From Podospora pseudocomata (lineage: Eukaryota > Ascomycota > Sordariomycetes > Sordariales > Podosporaceae): a stretch of 64,000 bases of DNA. This document shows positions 63,433 to 64,000 of the stretch, one piece after another; position 1 is the stretch's first letter; each line of letters begins with the position of its first letter. Location of the stretch: assembly GCF_035222375.1 (NCBI RefSeq), contig NC_085887.1, forward strand, positions 2,207,501-2,271,500. Reading direction: 5' to 3'. The position numbers were made by a program, and so were the translations under genes. A model generated the notes under the pieces. That model was not told where the DNA came from. It searched no databases and saw nothing but the letters and a program-made list of their open reading frames with translations.

Positions 63433-64000
63433 CTAAGCCTTCATCGGCCCCCCATCTCCAGAAGTGTCCTTATCCTTCCCCTTTCCAGGCGGTTTAATCC
63501 CATAATCAGGCATCTTCTCATACGCATTCGGGCTCGGCTTTCTCTTCCTTCTTTTGCTCCCCCCCTCGTCCCCGTTCTTTTTCCTTCCCCTGCTGTGATG
63601 ATGATGATGATGATGTCCGTTGCACTTGTCGTCGTCGTTGTGATTGTGAAGACGTCTTCTCCCACCATCTGATTTCCCTTGTCGGTCGAGGTCACCCTTT
63701 CCACCATCGGAATCCGAGTCGGAGTCGGAAGAGTCAGAGGAGGAGGATTCGGAGGAGGATTCGTCGACGCCTTTGGGGCGGTGGTAGATGCAGCATACTG
63801 GTGGGGTTTAGCTTGGAGAAAGGGGAAGGGGAAAGGGCGAGGAGGGAATAAATACCTTTTGACTTCTTGCGGTTGAGACCTTCATTGTCTATGACGTCTT
63901 CTGACCATTGCACCGTTCGTGAACTGGGGGCGTGGGCACCACGGAGGCGGAGGATGGCTTGTGGGGGGGAGGTTGAGGTTGTGGTGATTGTTTGGGTGGT
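63433..64000 (-). CDS. YPI1: type 1 protein phosphatase inhibitor Ypi1 (partial, 5' end beyond window)
   Basis: Exons 63857-64000 (running off the right edge) and 63433-63797, joined over a 59-nt intron that splits a Val codon. The visible protein is about 169 residues. It contains the inhibitor-3/Ypi1 core: L-R-L-R-G, then R-T-V-Q-W-S-E-D-V-I-D-N-E (V-x-W-type PP1-docking RVxF motif), then K-K-S-K-V-C-C-I-Y-H-R-P-K and an acidic Ser/Asp run. A His-Gly, Lys/Arg-rich part and S-P-N-A-Y-E-K-M-P close the conserved region. Ypi1 binds the PP1 catalytic subunit Glc7 in the nucleus, together with Sds22. A run of six His is encoded by an ATG/TGA-like trinucleotide repeat (63598-63620 on the plus strand). 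Fungal members are about 150-190 aa, so little is missing. Confidence 0.9.

Noticed and set aside
1-64000. CRISPR array, bacterial operons, 5S/other rRNA or intact tRNA genes
   Set aside because: The window is eukaryotic. The periodic repeats are degenerate and adjacent rather than separated by unique spacers, and no rRNA or foldable tRNA was found by eye.

Overview
This window is nuclear DNA from a filamentous ascomycete (Pezizomycotina). The gene content and style suggest a Sordariomycete, probably Sordariales: short introns (about 50-120 nt) with GTRNGT donors and CTRAC-like branch points, a HET-domain gene, an orthologue set typical of Podospora/Chaetomium/Neurospora, and one AT-rich island resembling repeat-induced point mutation. 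I placed introns by hand, matching reading phase on both sides with splice consensus. Most models therefore give one continuous frame from start to stop, but none has been checked by alignment or RNA.

Layout. 0-7 kb: a small membrane protein gene (-), an Ima1-type inner nuclear membrane protein (+), a Cys-rich low-complexity protein (+) followed by a GGA microsatellite, and a single-pass membrane protein (+). 7-13.2 kb: a SPO22/ZIP4 meiotic TPR protein (-) and a Zn2Cys6 regulator of the Rds2/AcuK/AcuM gluconeogenesis type (-), whose zinc cluster is split over four exons, two of them micro-exons. 14.8-22.3 kb: a HET-domain protein (+), an AtmA-like multipass protein (-) and an OPT transporter (-). 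23.2-29.1 kb: the ubiquitin chain elongation factor UFD2 (-) and a RING/TRAF zinc-finger protein (-). 30.7-38.5 kb: a calpain with a long Lys/Glu-rich tail (+), an AT-rich relic, a degenerate deaminase-like gene without a visible start (+), and PRMT3 with an eroded zinc finger (+). 39-46.7 kb: the RAVE subunit Rav1 (+) and a Tag1/DUF3712-type vacuolar protein (-), convergent. 47.7-50.4 kb: ornithine carbamoyltransferase (+) and the acetolactate synthase regulatory subunit (-), convergent, both mitochondrial and both with a CPC1/Gcn4-type TGACTCA site upstream. 51.3-55 kb: a KHDC4-like KH protein (+) and TRAPPC13 (+), the latter apparently using a GC-AG intron. 55-58.8 kb: a long gene-poor stretch with a tRNA-like relic. 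58.8-64 kb: a DENN/C1 protein (+) and the 3' part of the PP1 inhibitor YPI1 (-), which runs off the right edge.

Most genes are single-copy housekeeping functions (trafficking: TRAPPC13, DENN, Rav1, Tag1-like; proteostasis: UFD2, calpain; amino-acid synthesis: OTC, ILV6). I see no operon-like or biosynthetic cluster logic. The most unusual signal is non-coding. Five intergenic regions carry clusters of a degenerate tandem repeat with a near-constant 21-bp period (consensus AAAGGCCTATTAACTGTCTTT), in either orientation and once head-to-head. I cannot match this to a known element and consider it the best candidate for something undescribed.
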